Assembly (NCBI RefSeq): GCF_003584015.1
Contig: NZ_QXFM01000111.1
Coordinates: 1-64,000 of the forward strand
Origin: Aurantiacibacter xanthus
GTDB taxonomy: Bacteria; Pseudomonadota; Alphaproteobacteria; Sphingomonadales; Sphingomonadaceae
Length of the DNA stretch: 64,000 nt
Direction of reading: 5' to 3'
The first letter of the stretch is position 1, and every line of letters begins with the position of its first letter. The notes beneath the pieces are model-generated. The model ran no database searches. It was not told the origin of the DNA and saw only the letters and a program-made list of their open reading frames with translations. Both the position numbers and the translations under genes were made by a program. Positions 7,901 through 16,153 of the stretch are shown here, piece by piece.

Positions 7901-10137
7901 TTGTCGACGGTCCAGCTCGCGATGTTCACGGTGTGAAAGATGCGGGTCTCGATCTCCATCGTTTCGGCGATGAAGGTCTCGATGACATCGGTCGGTATCC
8001 AGGGAGCTCCCAGCCGCGCGGTGATCTCGCTCGGCTTGAGATCGACCGGCTGCACGTCCTCCAGCGCCGCGGCGGTGGCGAGGAAACGGGGATCGAGATC
8101 GGCCTTTTCTCGCGCTAGGGCGAGCTTGGTGCGGACCGGGCCGGAAAGCGCCTCGTCTGCGGGAACCCAGTTGTTGAAATGCGGCGTGCTGCGGATGGGG
8201 TCGAGATAGACGTCTTCAGCCAGGTCGCTCAGCGCCTGTGCCTCGCTGGTGCCGAGCAACTCGGCTATCAGGGTTATATCGACCCGTCCGCGTTCATGGA
8301 GGGAGAGCGCGAGGGCATCCTGCGCGGAGTGGATTTCATGAGTAACGGGGGGCTTGACGACGCGCTCGGTGAAGATCGGACCCGGCGTGCCGACGTCGTT
8401 CGCCTCGTCATAGGTTTCGATCGAGGCGACCAGCCAGACATCGGGGTCGTCGAGGAAGGGCTGAAGATTGGGGCGCCGCTGATATTCCTTCTCGGCTCCC
8501 GTGTCCGGGTCGGTACGGATCGTGGTGACGGTGCGGTTGATCGGGCCGTTCTTCTTGACGAAGGCCCGGTAGTGCGTGAGCAGCCGCTCCTGCAGGATGG
8601 TGTAGGGTTCGTCGTTTAGCTGGGCGCGCAGAATGGTCCGGACGGTGTCTCGGATCGGGATGAGCGCGCGGATGACGTTGGCATGTTTGGCGAAGAGACC
8701 CGGTTCGCCCCGGCCGGATTTGACCGCGACGGTCGTGGGTATGCCATCGACGATCTGGTGCAGTGCGCCGCCGGATACGAGATAGCTGCCTTCCTTGAAA
8801 TCGGCCTCGTCGGCCGCAGTGCCGATCGAGAGGTCAAGCGAGACGTCCGTTCTGTCGCGGAGCGAAGTCGTCCGCTCGATTGGCCTGAAGGAACCGGCCT
8901 CGCGGGACGCGATTTCCGTCAGCGTAGCAGCCAGCAGGGCGGGAATGTCGGCGTCAGGTGCGGCGGCGCAGCCATATTCCATGCCATATTGGCCGCTGCG
9001 CCATTCATGAGTGCCGAGCACATGATCGGGATGATCGAGGAAGTAGCTGTTGATCCGCAGCGGACCACTACCCTCGTCGCTGCCTTCTATGTCGGCAAGG
9101 TCGAGCCAGTGGCGCCGGGGACGGGAGGCATCGGGCTGATGTTTCTGGAAGAGGAGGATGTCGACGACGACGTCGGTGCCCGCCTCGTCGCGCATGGCTT
9201 TCCCCGGCAGGCGCACCGCTCCGAGGAAATCGGCCATGGCATCAATATGTTGCCGCGCTTTAGGATCGCTCTTGTCGAGTGAATATCGCGACGTGACGAA
9301 CATGGCGATGCCGCCGGGGCGAAGCTGCTCGATGGACCGGGCGATGAAGAAATCATGGAGCGAGAGTCCCAGGCGTCCGGGAGCCGAACGGTTCTGCACC
9401 GTTACGTTCGAGAAGGGCGGATTCCCGATCGCGAGATCGAAATCGCCGGGCAGCGATGCCTTGTCGAAATCGATGCAACGGATGAGCTGGCTGGGATAGA
9501 GGGCACCGGTAACGCGTGCGGTGACTGGGTCGTTCTCGATACCGACGAAGAGCGTGTCGCTGGAGAGGAAGTCCGGCCGCAGCCCCATGAACAACCCGCT
9601 GCCGCAACCGGGTTCGAGGATCTGGCCGCCGGTGAAGCCGAGGATGCGGGCGGCCTCCCACATGGCCCGGATGATGTATTCAGGCGTATAGTGCGCATAT
9701 TGCGTGGCACGCTTGAGCGACTGAAGTTCGGTTTCGGTGGTTTCAGCGACAAGGCTTTGCCCGAGTTCTTCCCAGCCCTGCCGGTATTCATCGCCACGGC
9801 GGGCGAAGATGTTGTTGGCAAGCTCGGACGCGCCGAAGCCGATGAACTTCGCGATCGCTTCCTGTTCCGCACGCGTCGCAGTTCGATTTTCGCGATCGAT
9901 CAGGTTCAGCAGGCGGATCGCCTCGATATTGTCATGGGCGCGGCCCTTCCACGACGGGGCGAGTGTCCTTCCGCCAGCGAACGAGAAATCGACCGGCAGC
10001 ACGTGCGGCGGCTTTGCCTTCACCTCGAACAGGTCGGAGGCGATAGGGGATGTCTTCGGCGGTTCTGGCGAGGGCTTGATGGGCTGGTCGAAGTCCAGGC
10101 ACAGCTGGAGCGCCAGCGCGGATGCACTGTTTCGCAT
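4987..10137 (-). CDS. giant methylase-helicase fusion, DarB-like (putative anti-restriction protein)
   Basis: A 1716-residue protein with an AGGAAG ribosome site. The N-terminal N6-adenine methylase domain has QYAHYTPEYI (about 146-155), EPGCGSG (175-181) and the catalytic NPPF (239-242). The middle SF2/SNF2-type helicase has a Walker A-like HSVGAGKT (about 880), Walker B VDEAQQF (about 1042), SSGTPITNT, and motif VI QREGRIERQGNQ (about 1395). The C-terminal 200 residues are coiled-coil (ALLEEKQRELAELEAELAAT). Fusions of methylase and helicase like this are known from phage P1 DarB and many plasmids, where DarB protects incoming DNA from host type I restriction. That role is inferred for this copy. 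All catalytic motifs appear intact. Confidence 0.78.
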   Translation of the reverse strand: MRNSASALALQLCLDFDQPIKPSPEPPKTSPIASDLFEVKAKPPHVLPVDFSFAGGRTLAPSWKGRAHDNIEAIRLLNLIDRENRTATRAEQEAIAKFIGFGASELANNIFARRGDEYRQGWEELGQSLVAETTETELQSLKRATQYAHYTPEYIIRAMWEAARILGFTGGQILEPGCGSGLFMGLRPDFLSSDTLFVGIENDPVTARVTGALYPSQLIRCIDFDKASLPGDFDLAIGNPPFSNVTVQNRSAPGRLGLSLHDFFIARSIEQLRPGGIAMFVTSRYSLDKSDPKARQHIDAMADFLGAVRLPGKAMRDEAGTDVVVDILLFQKHQPDASRPRRHWLDLADIEGSDEGSGPLRINSYFLDHPDHVLGTHEWRSGQYGMEYGCAAAPDADIPALLAATLTEIASREAGSFRPIERTTSLRDRTDVSLDLSIGTAADEADFKEGSYLVSGGALHQIVDGIPTTVAVKSGRGEPGLFAKHANVIRALIPIRDTVRTILRAQLNDEPYTILQERLLTHYRAFVKKNGPINRTVTTIRTDPDTGAEKEYQRRPNLQPFLDDPDVWLVASIETYDEANDVGTPGPIFTERVVKPPVTHEIHSAQDALALSLHERGRVDITLIAELLGTSEAQALSDLAEDVYLDPIRSTPHFNNWVPADEALSGPVRTKLALAREKADLDPRFLATAAALEDVQPVDLKPSEITARLGAPWIPTDVIETFIAETMEIETRIFHTVNIASWTVDKSPFEGHVSSTSTWGTPRRSAADLIEDALNSHIPKIYDVIREADGSERRELNTIDTEAAKEKLTAIKSTFETWVWQESDRADRLVRIYNDAYNNLVPRAFNGKHLKLPGASDAIRMRDHQKRVVWRIIAAGSTYVAHSVGAGKTFSLCAAVMEQRRLGLANKPMVAVPNHCLAQIAREFLMLYPTARILVADDTNFVKEKRQRFLARAATGNWDAIIITHDAFKFIPTPATFEKEFIEDQLASYEALVDNIDSNDRVSRKRVERLKEGLQRRLENLRSRKDDLVHIGEIGIDQIIVDEAQQFRKLTFATNLGDLKGVDPVGSQRAWDLYVKSRYLSGINPGRELILSSGTPITNTLGEMYTLQRFMQHDELYSKGLHEFDAWAANFGDTRTELELQPSGSYKPVTRFCEFVNVADLMAMYRSVADVVLKDDLRQYVQLPTIRGGKRQIVVAQSAAPFKAYQRVLAKRIKAIESRSGRPQKGDDIILSVITDGRHSAIDLRFVDAGIGNEEGNKLNLLIENVHRIWRETSENRYTDPETGKPYQLPGAVQMIFSDLGTEAAIETRGFSAYVWIRDRLIAMGIPADQIAFMQHYKKNSAKQRLFNDLNQGRKRIVLGSTATMGTGVNAQQRLKALHHLDVPWIPSDIEQREGRIERQGNQNDEIELYGYATSGSMDATNWQMLERKARFIAMAMSGDRSIRRIEDVGSNVSQFALAKALASGDDRLMRKAGLDAEVARLERLRDAHVDDQFNIRRTIRRTIDAIDEGRARIVRLEQDIAQRIPAREDEVILALEGQIISDRKAAGERIIRKALDLRKSGADTLIIGSLSGIDLKVTSHPALSDDGRRYLRVMIAPVHHGQDRAFEISEKTRWSTALGRLESSLANLDADLAEARGSLEANERRLPAFQARLGQEFPETALLEEKQRELAELEAELAATRGEFDSDNDDEARADRGDGEALDCVEPVLDMVVGE

Positions 10138-10299
10138 GGAAGCTTCCTTTTCAGGCGATGTTGAGGGCTCGGCCTGCCCTGGGGGTGCGGGGCACGTCGG
10201 GGCGAGCAGTCCATGCGGGAACGGGAGTGACGCTAAGGGCGTCGCAGCGCGGGCATGGCAAAGATCGCGGTCAGGCCCACGGCCCGACCTGGAGCGTCA

Positions 10300-10773
10300 C
10301 TAACGGGTCATCAGCAGGTCGAGGGCGTGCTCGAAGACCTCGTCTCCGGCGCCATTGACGACGACAGCCTTGGGATTGGTGGCGAGCACGGCGCTAGAGA
10401 TGGTAGCGATCGGGCGCTTGCGCAGTGGATGTTGGAAGATCTGGTCCTTCTCGATGGTGACCAGATTGGTGCGCAGCAGACGTTTCAGCCGTCGGCCTTC
10501 GAGTGCGCGTGTCAGCAGATCGCTCACTTCGGCTTCGAGATCATGATCGAGGGTTATGTCGCCCAGAACGGTTGGCGCCCGGTTGGCCTTCAGCCACGTA
10601 TCGACCTCAGCCAGATCCCAGCAACCGACCTTGTCGAAGAAATCGGCGGACCCGTGCCCCTGGTTATGGGCATGGAAGGCCAATTCGCCATCGATCCAGA
10701 TTTCCGCGCGATAGGCAGTGGTTTCTTGGGATAGCGCGGCGCTGTGGGTGATACGTCGCAGTTCGATTTTCAT
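10300..10773 (-). CDS. plasmid-conserved hypothetical protein
   Basis: A 157-residue protein starting MKIELRRITHSAALSQETTA. CAGGAG lies 10 bp before this ATG, so the longer upstream reading is rejected. The N-terminal half resembles a small beta-sheet unit (TAYRAEIWIDGELAFHAHNQ, then GHGSADFFDK) seen in other plasmid backbone proteins. The C-terminal half (LRTNLVTIEKDQIFQHPLRK) is basic. No enzyme motif is seen. It sits directly upstream of the methylase-helicase gene and is probably in the same operon. Confidence 0.6.
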   Translation of the reverse strand: MKIELRRITHSAALSQETTAYRAEIWIDGELAFHAHNQGHGSADFFDKVGCWDLAEVDTWLKANRAPTVLGDITLDHDLEAEVSDLLTRALEGRRLKRLLRTNLVTIEKDQIFQHPLRKRPIATISSAVLATNPKAVVVNGAGDEVFEHALDLLMTR

Positions 10774-10880
10774 AGGGGGACTCCTGTGATGCTCCAATGG
10801 CAAGCACCCGCCCCTCTCCCCCTTCCCTTTCCTGTCAGCGCGAAGCGGGGCGGTCGGATTGGAGCTGATCGCGCATCGGA

Positions 10881-12119
10881 TCATCCCAGGCGCAGGGCCG
10901 CGGCATATTGGCGCAGCAGCTCGGTCATCGCGGATCGCAGATGGCTCTTGTTGCCGATAACGATTTCGGGATTGAGATCATGGCCGCGCGCAGTGCGGTA
11001 ACCTGTTGCGGTCTCGCCATAGGCGTCTTCGACGATGATCCGGTGTCCCCGCGGATGCGCGGGGCCGGCGTAGCGGACAGTGAAATCGCCGAGACGTCCG
11101 GAGAGCCCTGCTGCCATTTTGCTCCAGCGAATATGGCCGGCTGCAAACTGCTCGCCTCGAGCCCGACCGCGGGCAAGCCAGAGACGAAACTGCGTCCGTT
11201 GTTGGAGCAGCGAGTTGCGCGTGCGCTCCATTGTTCGCGCAAGTGGCAAGATATGAGAGTCGGTATCGAGTCGTGCGAGTTCAGCTTCTTCCGCAACCGC
11301 GAGTATGTCGGCATAATCACGCTGACGAAGATGCGCCCGGAGTGCTTCGTCATCCCCGGGTGGCAGCCCGGTCGCGCCAGAAAGGGCGTAAAGGCCGGTC
11401 TGGGCGTCGATCAGACAAACTGTGGTTTCGTCATGGCCTATCCGCTCATGGAGCATGGCGAGGATGCCGATTGTCCCCGCGGCGTGTTCAGTCGCGCCGA
11501 GAAGCAGTAAACGCCGGTGCCATGAGACGGGTGTCGGCAGATCGGTGGGCGCGGGCCACTGGCTAGGCAGAGGCCGTGAGGAGGGCGGGCTGGTGGCTGT
11601 GGCAGGTTCGGGGGTGACTGCGGCAAGGGATCGGCGGGCGACGTCGAAAATGTCATCGGGCCGCCCTCCCCCATCGAGAAATCCCTGGTCGTAGGCGCCG
11701 CGGCGGCGATCGGGTTTGCCCTGGCGAGTAAGGGATGGTGGCCGGGCCTCCCATCCTGCCTTCGCTGCGTAATTGCCATCGGCCCAGGCTACCGCTTCGT
11801 CCCAGTCATAGCCATAGACGGCACGGGCATGGAGAATGCCCCTATCCCGGCTGTCGGTGCTGCCCCCGGCAACCTTCCGCTCGACATGGGCGAAGTTTGC
11901 CGCCTGGCGTTGTTGCTCGCCTTCTTGCACTATTCGTTCGTGGAGTGGCTTGAGCATCGCGGTGCGCTCGCGGGTGCGGGCCATGCGCGCTTCGAGCGGC
12001 GTATCGTTTGGCAGGTCAGGAAAGGCGCGCCAGGCATTGGCTATGGCATGAGCATGATGCGGGGCACGGCCATGCGCTATCCAGCACGCCGCATCGGCGG
12101 GATCGAAGGCGTCGGTCAT
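10881..12119 (-). CDS. large plasmid-conserved hypothetical protein (DUF7146-like region not established)
   Basis: A 412-residue protein of unknown function. Visible parts are a helical, Arg-rich N-terminus (residues 45-80), a segment AVYGYDWDEAVAWADGNYAA near 105-125, a Pro/Thr/Ser-rich linker (about 170-200), and a C-terminal half with LLLLGATEHAAGTIGILAML and TTVCLIDAQTGLYALSGATG. The linker suggests two domains. No nucleotide-binding or catalytic signature could be identified. It lies between the Mom-like gene (25-bp gap) and the 10300-10773 gene, so it is probably part of the same minus-strand backbone transcript. Confidence 0.55.
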   Translation of the reverse strand: MTDAFDPADAACWIAHGRAPHHAHAIANAWRAFPDLPNDTPLEARMARTRERTAMLKPLHERIVQEGEQQRQAANFAHVERKVAGGSTDSRDRGILHARAVYGYDWDEAVAWADGNYAAKAGWEARPPSLTRQGKPDRRRGAYDQGFLDGGGRPDDIFDVARRSLAAVTPEPATATSPPSSRPLPSQWPAPTDLPTPVSWHRRLLLLGATEHAAGTIGILAMLHERIGHDETTVCLIDAQTGLYALSGATGLPPGDDEALRAHLRQRDYADILAVAEEAELARLDTDSHILPLARTMERTRNSLLQQRTQFRLWLARGRARGEQFAAGHIRWSKMAAGLSGRLGDFTVRYAGPAHPRGHRIIVEDAYGETATGYRTARGHDLNPEIVIGNKSHLRSAMTELLRQYAAALRLG

Positions 12120-12143
12120 GTCGACTGGTCCTCGCGCGAGGGC

Positions 12144-13016
12144 TCACGCTGCATGGTGGAGCAGCGGCAATGCGGTTACATCGCCCAGCGTCGCGCTTCG
12201 ATCGAGTACCGGATAGGGCAGGCTCGGAACCTTGCGCGCCGCGATCCGTGCCGCTTTTGTGAGGGGGAAGAGATAGGTATGACATCCGGGATGGCGTCGT
12301 CGGCGCAGGAAGCCCGTGCGCTCAAGATCGGCGAGCCAGTCCGCGCGGTCTTCGCCGAAGCGGGGTGGGCGTGCCCCGGCACTGAGGAGCGCATCGATCG
12401 CATAGCGTTGTCCGCATTCGGCGTTGCGGATCTTGGACAGCGCGCGTGAAGAGATCGGCTGCCCGTCGGGCAGGATGAGGTCGGTGCGCGGGCTCGATCT
12501 GCCGGAATATTGGCTGTTTGCGGCGCGATAAATGAGGCCGCAATGTCCGGGGAGTATCACCCGCCCGTCGGGATCAACGCGGCGGACCGGATCGGCATAG
12601 GAGATGACGGAGAGGATTTCGGGTTTCTCGCGGCGCAGGAGCCGAAACGCGCGGGCGATCAGGAAGGTCTCGGCATTGCCACCCTGAGAATCGTCTATGA
12701 CAAGACGACCGAGATCGCAGGCGGTGCGCGGATCGGCAAGGCCCGCGCTCTTGGGAACGCTGGCGTTGTTGACCGGGTGCGAGAAGACGCAAACGCCGAC
12801 CAGTTCCGAGCGGCCGCCTCCCGCATTGGCGAAAAGGCCGGCCGACAGGCGCGCGACAGGCATCGAGGCGGTGTAGTGATGTGCCCGCACGAATGGGGCC
12901 GCCTGGTTCTTCGTGCTTATGACATCGACGGCAAGCTGTTTCGGATCGATTTCCGTCGCGTCTGGTATCCAGTGGCAGCGCCGGTCGCGCCAGCGCTGGC
13001 TGCGTGTGGTGAGCAT
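12144..13016 (-). CDS. Mom-family DNA adenine modification protein (acetyltransferase-like fold)
   Basis: A 290-residue protein. The run FVRAHHYTASMPVARLSAGL (about 42-61), then LVGVCVFSHPVNNASVP, CDLGRLVIDDSQGGNAETFL, IARAFRLLRR and LSVISYADPV, matches the Mom family named after phage Mu Mom, which converts adenine to N6-carbamoylmethyladenine and so shields DNA from restriction. The conserved HHY near 46-48 and the YADP segment are present. A C-terminal extension (about 220-290) adds a helical region. Together with the DarB-like protein and the orphan methylase it suggests an anti-restriction set. The activity itself is inferred from family resemblance. Confidence 0.72.
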   Translation of the reverse strand: MLTTRSQRWRDRRCHWIPDATEIDPKQLAVDVISTKNQAAPFVRAHHYTASMPVARLSAGLFANAGGGRSELVGVCVFSHPVNNASVPKSAGLADPRTACDLGRLVIDDSQGGNAETFLIARAFRLLRREKPEILSVISYADPVRRVDPDGRVILPGHCGLIYRAANSQYSGRSSPRTDLILPDGQPISSRALSKIRNAECGQRYAIDALLSAGARPPRFGEDRADWLADLERTGFLRRRRHPGCHTYLFPLTKAARIAARKVPSLPYPVLDRSATLGDVTALPLLHHAA

Positions 13017-13157
13017 GATGGTGATCTCCTTTGGATCACCATTGCCCCTCCCCCTTCCCTAACGCGGCCCGTAGGGCCTGAGAACCGTCTGGGTTTGCTG
13101 ATTTGGAGGCATTGATCACCTCAAATGCTTATGCTTGAGCGTGAGTAATGTGAGGAC

Positions 13158-13547
13158 TCAATCTCGATTGATTCCGGTCGCGTTGGCTTTGAGAGCGGAA
13201 ATAACTGCATTGGTGAAGCCTGGAGGCATGCGACCGGCAACATAGGAAGGTTCCGGTGACACAGGTCGGATATCGTAACCAATCCAGGTGAAGTGATTAT
13301 ACTGGTCGACGACGACTGAGGTGCCGCGGGCGATCCCCGCAGCGTCCGCTACCTGATCGGGTATTGCCAGGGTTGAGGCTTGCCTGTCGGCCTTCGTCGT
13401 GATCGCGACTGTAAACACCCGCTGTCCCTGTGTGGCGATTACCATGACAGGGCGTGTTTTGACGCCCTCGTCGCGACCAGCTTGCTGTTCGTGGGTGAAC
13501 AGGTAGACGTAGTGGAGTATGTCACCGACCTTAGGAAGCGGGGTCAT
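13158..13547 (-). CDS. type II toxin, PemK/MazF-like
   Basis: A 129-residue protein beginning MTPLPKVGDILHYVYLFTHE. The start is placed where it overlaps the end of the antitoxin gene by 17 bp. VGDILHYVYLF, the VKTRPVMVIATQ block and VFTVAITT form the beta-barrel core of PemK/MazF/CcdB-type RNA-cleaving toxins (KTRP.VV is the diagnostic motif). A toxin of this family cleaves mRNA to arrest growth and is held inactive by its antitoxin, which stabilises plasmids. The RNase activity is inferred from the family. Confidence 0.72.
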   Translation of the reverse strand: MTPLPKVGDILHYVYLFTHEQQAGRDEGVKTRPVMVIATQGQRVFTVAITTKADRQASTLAIPDQVADAAGIARGTSVVVDQYNHFTWIGYDIRPVSPEPSYVAGRMPPGFTNAVISALKANATGINRD

Positions 13548-13854
13548 CGTTCCAACGATCTGACGCGATTTCCTCTCTCGTCGGACGGGCCGCTTCGAAG
13601 AGGGCCGCATGCTCACTGGTCATGTCGGCGGCGTCGACGGCAACCAGATCCAGAACCGAGAGAATTTGACCGGCCGCAATTCGTTCAAGCCGCTCGAAGT
13701 AGGAAGCTTCGGCCAACGTGATGTCAGGTCTTCCATGCTTGGTGATGGTGACAGGTGTCCGGCGCCCGAGATCGAGATATTGTCCCGTGTGGTTGTGGAA
13801 GGTGGTCAGCGGAACCTTCTTTTTCGGGGGTGCGGCGATTGCGGGATCGGCCAT
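13531..13854 (-). CDS. type II antitoxin, Phd/YefM-like
   Basis: A 107-residue protein starting MADPAIAAPPKKKVPLTTFH. The visible motif is TTFHNHTGQYLDLGRRTPVT followed by ITKHGRPDITLA, the Phd/YefM DNA-binding fold in which a T.F....G.YLD....PV.IT.HGRP pattern is diagnostic. A C-terminal acidic tail (EEIASDRWNDDP) would bind the toxin. The gene precedes and overlaps the toxin gene, the normal order for such pairs, and probably represses its own promoter at about 13855-13914. Confidence 0.8.
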   Translation of the reverse strand: MADPAIAAPPKKKVPLTTFHNHTGQYLDLGRRTPVTITKHGRPDITLAEASYFERLERIAAGQILSVLDLVAVDAADMTSEHAALFEAARPTREEIASDRWNDDPAS

Positions 13855-13914
13855 GCGACTCTCTTTGGCTAAATGATCCTCCCAAAATAGCAAATATGGC
13901 AATTTTTGCAAGTT

Positions 13915-14673
13915 TCAGCAGATTCGTGGGAGCGGGATTGGCACGGTCTGACCCGAGCCAAGGTTGATGAACGCACCAGCGTGGCCGATGGAACCGCGGC
14001 CAAAGAGGTCGAACAGAAGCGCGAGTGCGTGGCTCGCGACGACGCGGTTGATGAACAGCGATTGCCGTTCCAGCGCCTCGGCGATCGAGCAGGAGGGCGC
14101 GTCGTTATCGGGCAGTGTTTCATGGCTGAGTTCGGGAAAGGCTTCGAGAACGGTGGGCAGGCGTGCTTCTTCCTCGCCTCGCTCAGGCGCTGGGCAGCCG
14201 ATGATGAACTGCCCGTCATTTGCGCGGTTTCCAAGGTCCATCCAATAGTCGGGCTTGTTGCGTTCCTCTTCCATCGCCGCGCCGATCGCGCGACGCGCGG
14301 ACGCGGTGTCGACACAGGTGATGAGGAGATCGGTGGCATCAAGCCTAGCGGCGTCAGGAGCGCGGCCATGGATGGCCTTCCAGTCGAGGCCGTGCGCGAG
14401 ATTGATCCGTTCGGTTAGCGTGCGCGCCTTCGAGGTTCCGACATCGCATGGGTAGAAGGGTTGACGGCCAAGATTGGCCTGGGTGACGATGTCGTCATCG
14501 ACCGTCGTCACATCGAGAGAGCGCGAGGAGATGGCGCGTAGGGCGGTATCGAGAGCCGTCAATCCCATGAGCATCTGCGAGCCTGAGCCGCCGCACCCGA
14601 CAAGGAGGATCCGGATTGGTCGATGGCTGAAGGCGGCGGGGAGGAAATGGCGCTGTGGCATGTCATTGTGCAT
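13915..14673 (-). CDS. PRTRC system ThiF family protein
   Basis: A 252-residue protein whose ATG is inside the 3' end of the PRTRC A gene. The nucleotide-binding loop LLVGCGGSGSQML lies near residues 23-35, followed by the E1-like segments VTTVDDDIVTQANLGRQPF and DLLITCVDTASARRAIG. It therefore has the adenylating fold of ThiF/MoeB/E1 enzymes. ThiF-related is one of the two names behind the PRTRC (ParB-related, ThiF-related cassette) acronym. Only a few Cys residues are seen and no clear zinc-binding CxxC pairs. It is the last gene of the cassette. The cassette's target and chemistry are not known to me. Confidence 0.85.
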   Translation of the reverse strand: MHNDMPQRHFLPAAFSHRPIRILLVGCGGSGSQMLMGLTALDTALRAISSRSLDVTTVDDDIVTQANLGRQPFYPCDVGTSKARTLTERINLAHGLDWKAIHGRAPDAARLDATDLLITCVDTASARRAIGAAMEEERNKPDYWMDLGNRANDGQFIIGCPAPERGEEEARLPTVLEAFPELSHETLPDNDAPSCSIAEALERQSLFINRVVASHALALLFDLFGRGSIGHAGAFINLGSGQTVPIPLPRIC

Positions 14674-15322
14674 GACGTTCTCCTGCGAATGGGCTGCGTG
14701 GCAGGGGGAGGAACATGCCGCCGGCGCACAGGCGCGAGACCATTTCGGGGCCGGTGGGATCATCGATCCTGCCGAACACGAGCGCCAGTTTGGTCGTATC
14801 GGCATCGTCCGCATCATCGGTGGCGCTGAAGAAGGCGCGCGCTCGCCCATGGCTGTGAACATCCGCGACCATATAGCAGCCAGGCGGGAGGACGGGTGTA
14901 CGGTAGACGAGGCGCGAGGGCGTCGCTTCGTCGATCGTCGGGTAACTGAGCGAGAATTGCCGGGTGACCTCGTTCCATAGCACGAATACCGCTGCCTCAT
15001 TGGGGAGTGCGGCGCGAAAGTGATCGAGCATGGAGGTTCGAAATTCTTGCGGAATCAGGCCGCAAAGGAGGTCGGCACGGGGCACTCCTGCAGAGCCATA
15101 GGGAAGATAGCCGGCGATCGCGGAAGTGATTGGAACATCGAGCGCGAGCCAAGGCCGGCGCAGGATCAGCATGACAGCGTCGCATCCCACCGCGATGCCA
15201 TGACCGGCAGGCGCGGATCGCAGAGCATCGATTGCGGGCGACTTGCCGGATGGCGGAATGGGGTAACAAGGCACGGCGGCGAGAATAGCCGCGGCCGTCG
15301 GATCGTCTGCGATCATGGTCAT
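14663..15322 (-). CDS. PRTRC system protein A (JAB/MPN metalloprotease fold)
   Basis: A 219-residue protein whose ATG overlaps the TGA of protein B. The motif DVHSHGRARAFFSATDDADD (about 155-175) is the JAMM signature (H-x-H followed by S and D) of JAB/MPN isopeptidase-like proteins. Pairing with a ThiF/E1-like protein is typical of bacterial ubiquitin-like conjugation systems, but no ubiquitin-like protein is obvious here; protein C is the only small candidate. It overlaps thiF by 11 bp. Confidence 0.83.
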   Translation of the reverse strand: MTMIADDPTAAAILAAVPCYPIPPSGKSPAIDALRSAPAGHGIAVGCDAVMLILRRPWLALDVPITSAIAGYLPYGSAGVPRADLLCGLIPQEFRTSMLDHFRAALPNEAAVFVLWNEVTRQFSLSYPTIDEATPSRLVYRTPVLPPGCYMVADVHSHGRARAFFSATDDADDADTTKLALVFGRIDDPTGPEMVSRLCAGGMFLPLPRSPFAGERHAQ

Positions 15323-16146
15323 TTCCTTGCGATTGCGGCGATCAGGCGCTCGAGGGTGAACGGATCGCCTGGGTTGGCGCGCTGCTTTTGTCCGGTCCTT
15401 CGGCGGGCGCCGGCGATGAACGGCTTGAGGCGGCTCACCGGAAACCGGCGTGCCCGACGTGCGGCGAGATCGTCCCAAAGCGCGATCAGACCGCCCTTCC
15501 CCTTCACCGTAAACTCCTGACCGGGATTGGGATGGGTGGACCAGCTGTCGAACACGGCGCGCTCGAACTCGGGGATGGCGGCGGGAGAGAGTTGTTTGGG
15601 CCGCGCGATGTTACCCCAGCACAAATGTCCTTCGACAAAGACGTTGAGGATCGGCGAATGCAGCAGCCTGGTATCCGCCGTGGGCCTTTGGTTGGCCGGC
15701 AGGGCGAAGATTCCGAGGCCTGACCGGGTGGCGACGAAGAGGTGTGCCGGATAGGGAACGGGGACGATGGTCCGTGCGCCAAGTACCCGCAGGTCGTCCG
15801 GTGGGGAGGATAAGGCGAAATAGGCAGGACGTACCTGCTCGGCCACCCACCAGACGAGGACGTCAGGGTTCGAGACAAGCACATTCTCGGGGAGGATATG
15901 GGGGATGGCGGTGCGGCCGAGTGCCTCGGTCCACTGGCGCAGATGCGCGCGGGTCAGCGGTGTTCCCGCTTCGATAGTGGGGCGATCCTCGCTGTCGAGC
16001 GTGACCGGGTGCATGCTGGCGAAGGCGAAGCTGTCATCGCCAGAGGAACGGGACAATCCCCGTGTATCGCTGCGGTAGAGCAGGATCGCGTTGGCCAGGA
16101 CGAGACGGCCGTCAACGGCTTCGAAATGGGTCGAATAATCGGACAT
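15319..16146 (-). CDS. PRTRC system protein B
   Basis: A 275-residue protein starting MSDYSTHFEAVDGRLVLANA, recognised by position and by sequence (AILLYRSDTRG near the start, WWVAEQVRPAYFAL in the middle, a late SPILNVFVEGHLCWGNIARP segment). It is beta-rich, with no nucleotide-binding or zinc motif. It is translationally linked to protein A (ATGA overlap) and lies 7 bp downstream of protein F. Its function within the cassette is unknown. Confidence 0.8.
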   Translation of the reverse strand: MSDYSTHFEAVDGRLVLANAILLYRSDTRGLSRSSGDDSFAFASMHPVTLDSEDRPTIEAGTPLTRAHLRQWTEALGRTAIPHILPENVLVSNPDVLVWWVAEQVRPAYFALSSPPDDLRVLGARTIVPVPYPAHLFVATRSGLGIFALPANQRPTADTRLLHSPILNVFVEGHLCWGNIARPKQLSPAAIPEFERAVFDSWSTHPNPGQEFTVKGKGGLIALWDDLAARRARRFPVSRLKPFIAGARRRTGQKQRANPGDPFTLERLIAAIARK

Positions 16147-16153
16147 GAAAGTC

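Noticed and set aside
12510..13115. 201-residue plus-strand ORF
   Set aside because: Antisense to the Mom-like gene, whose conserved blocks are clear.
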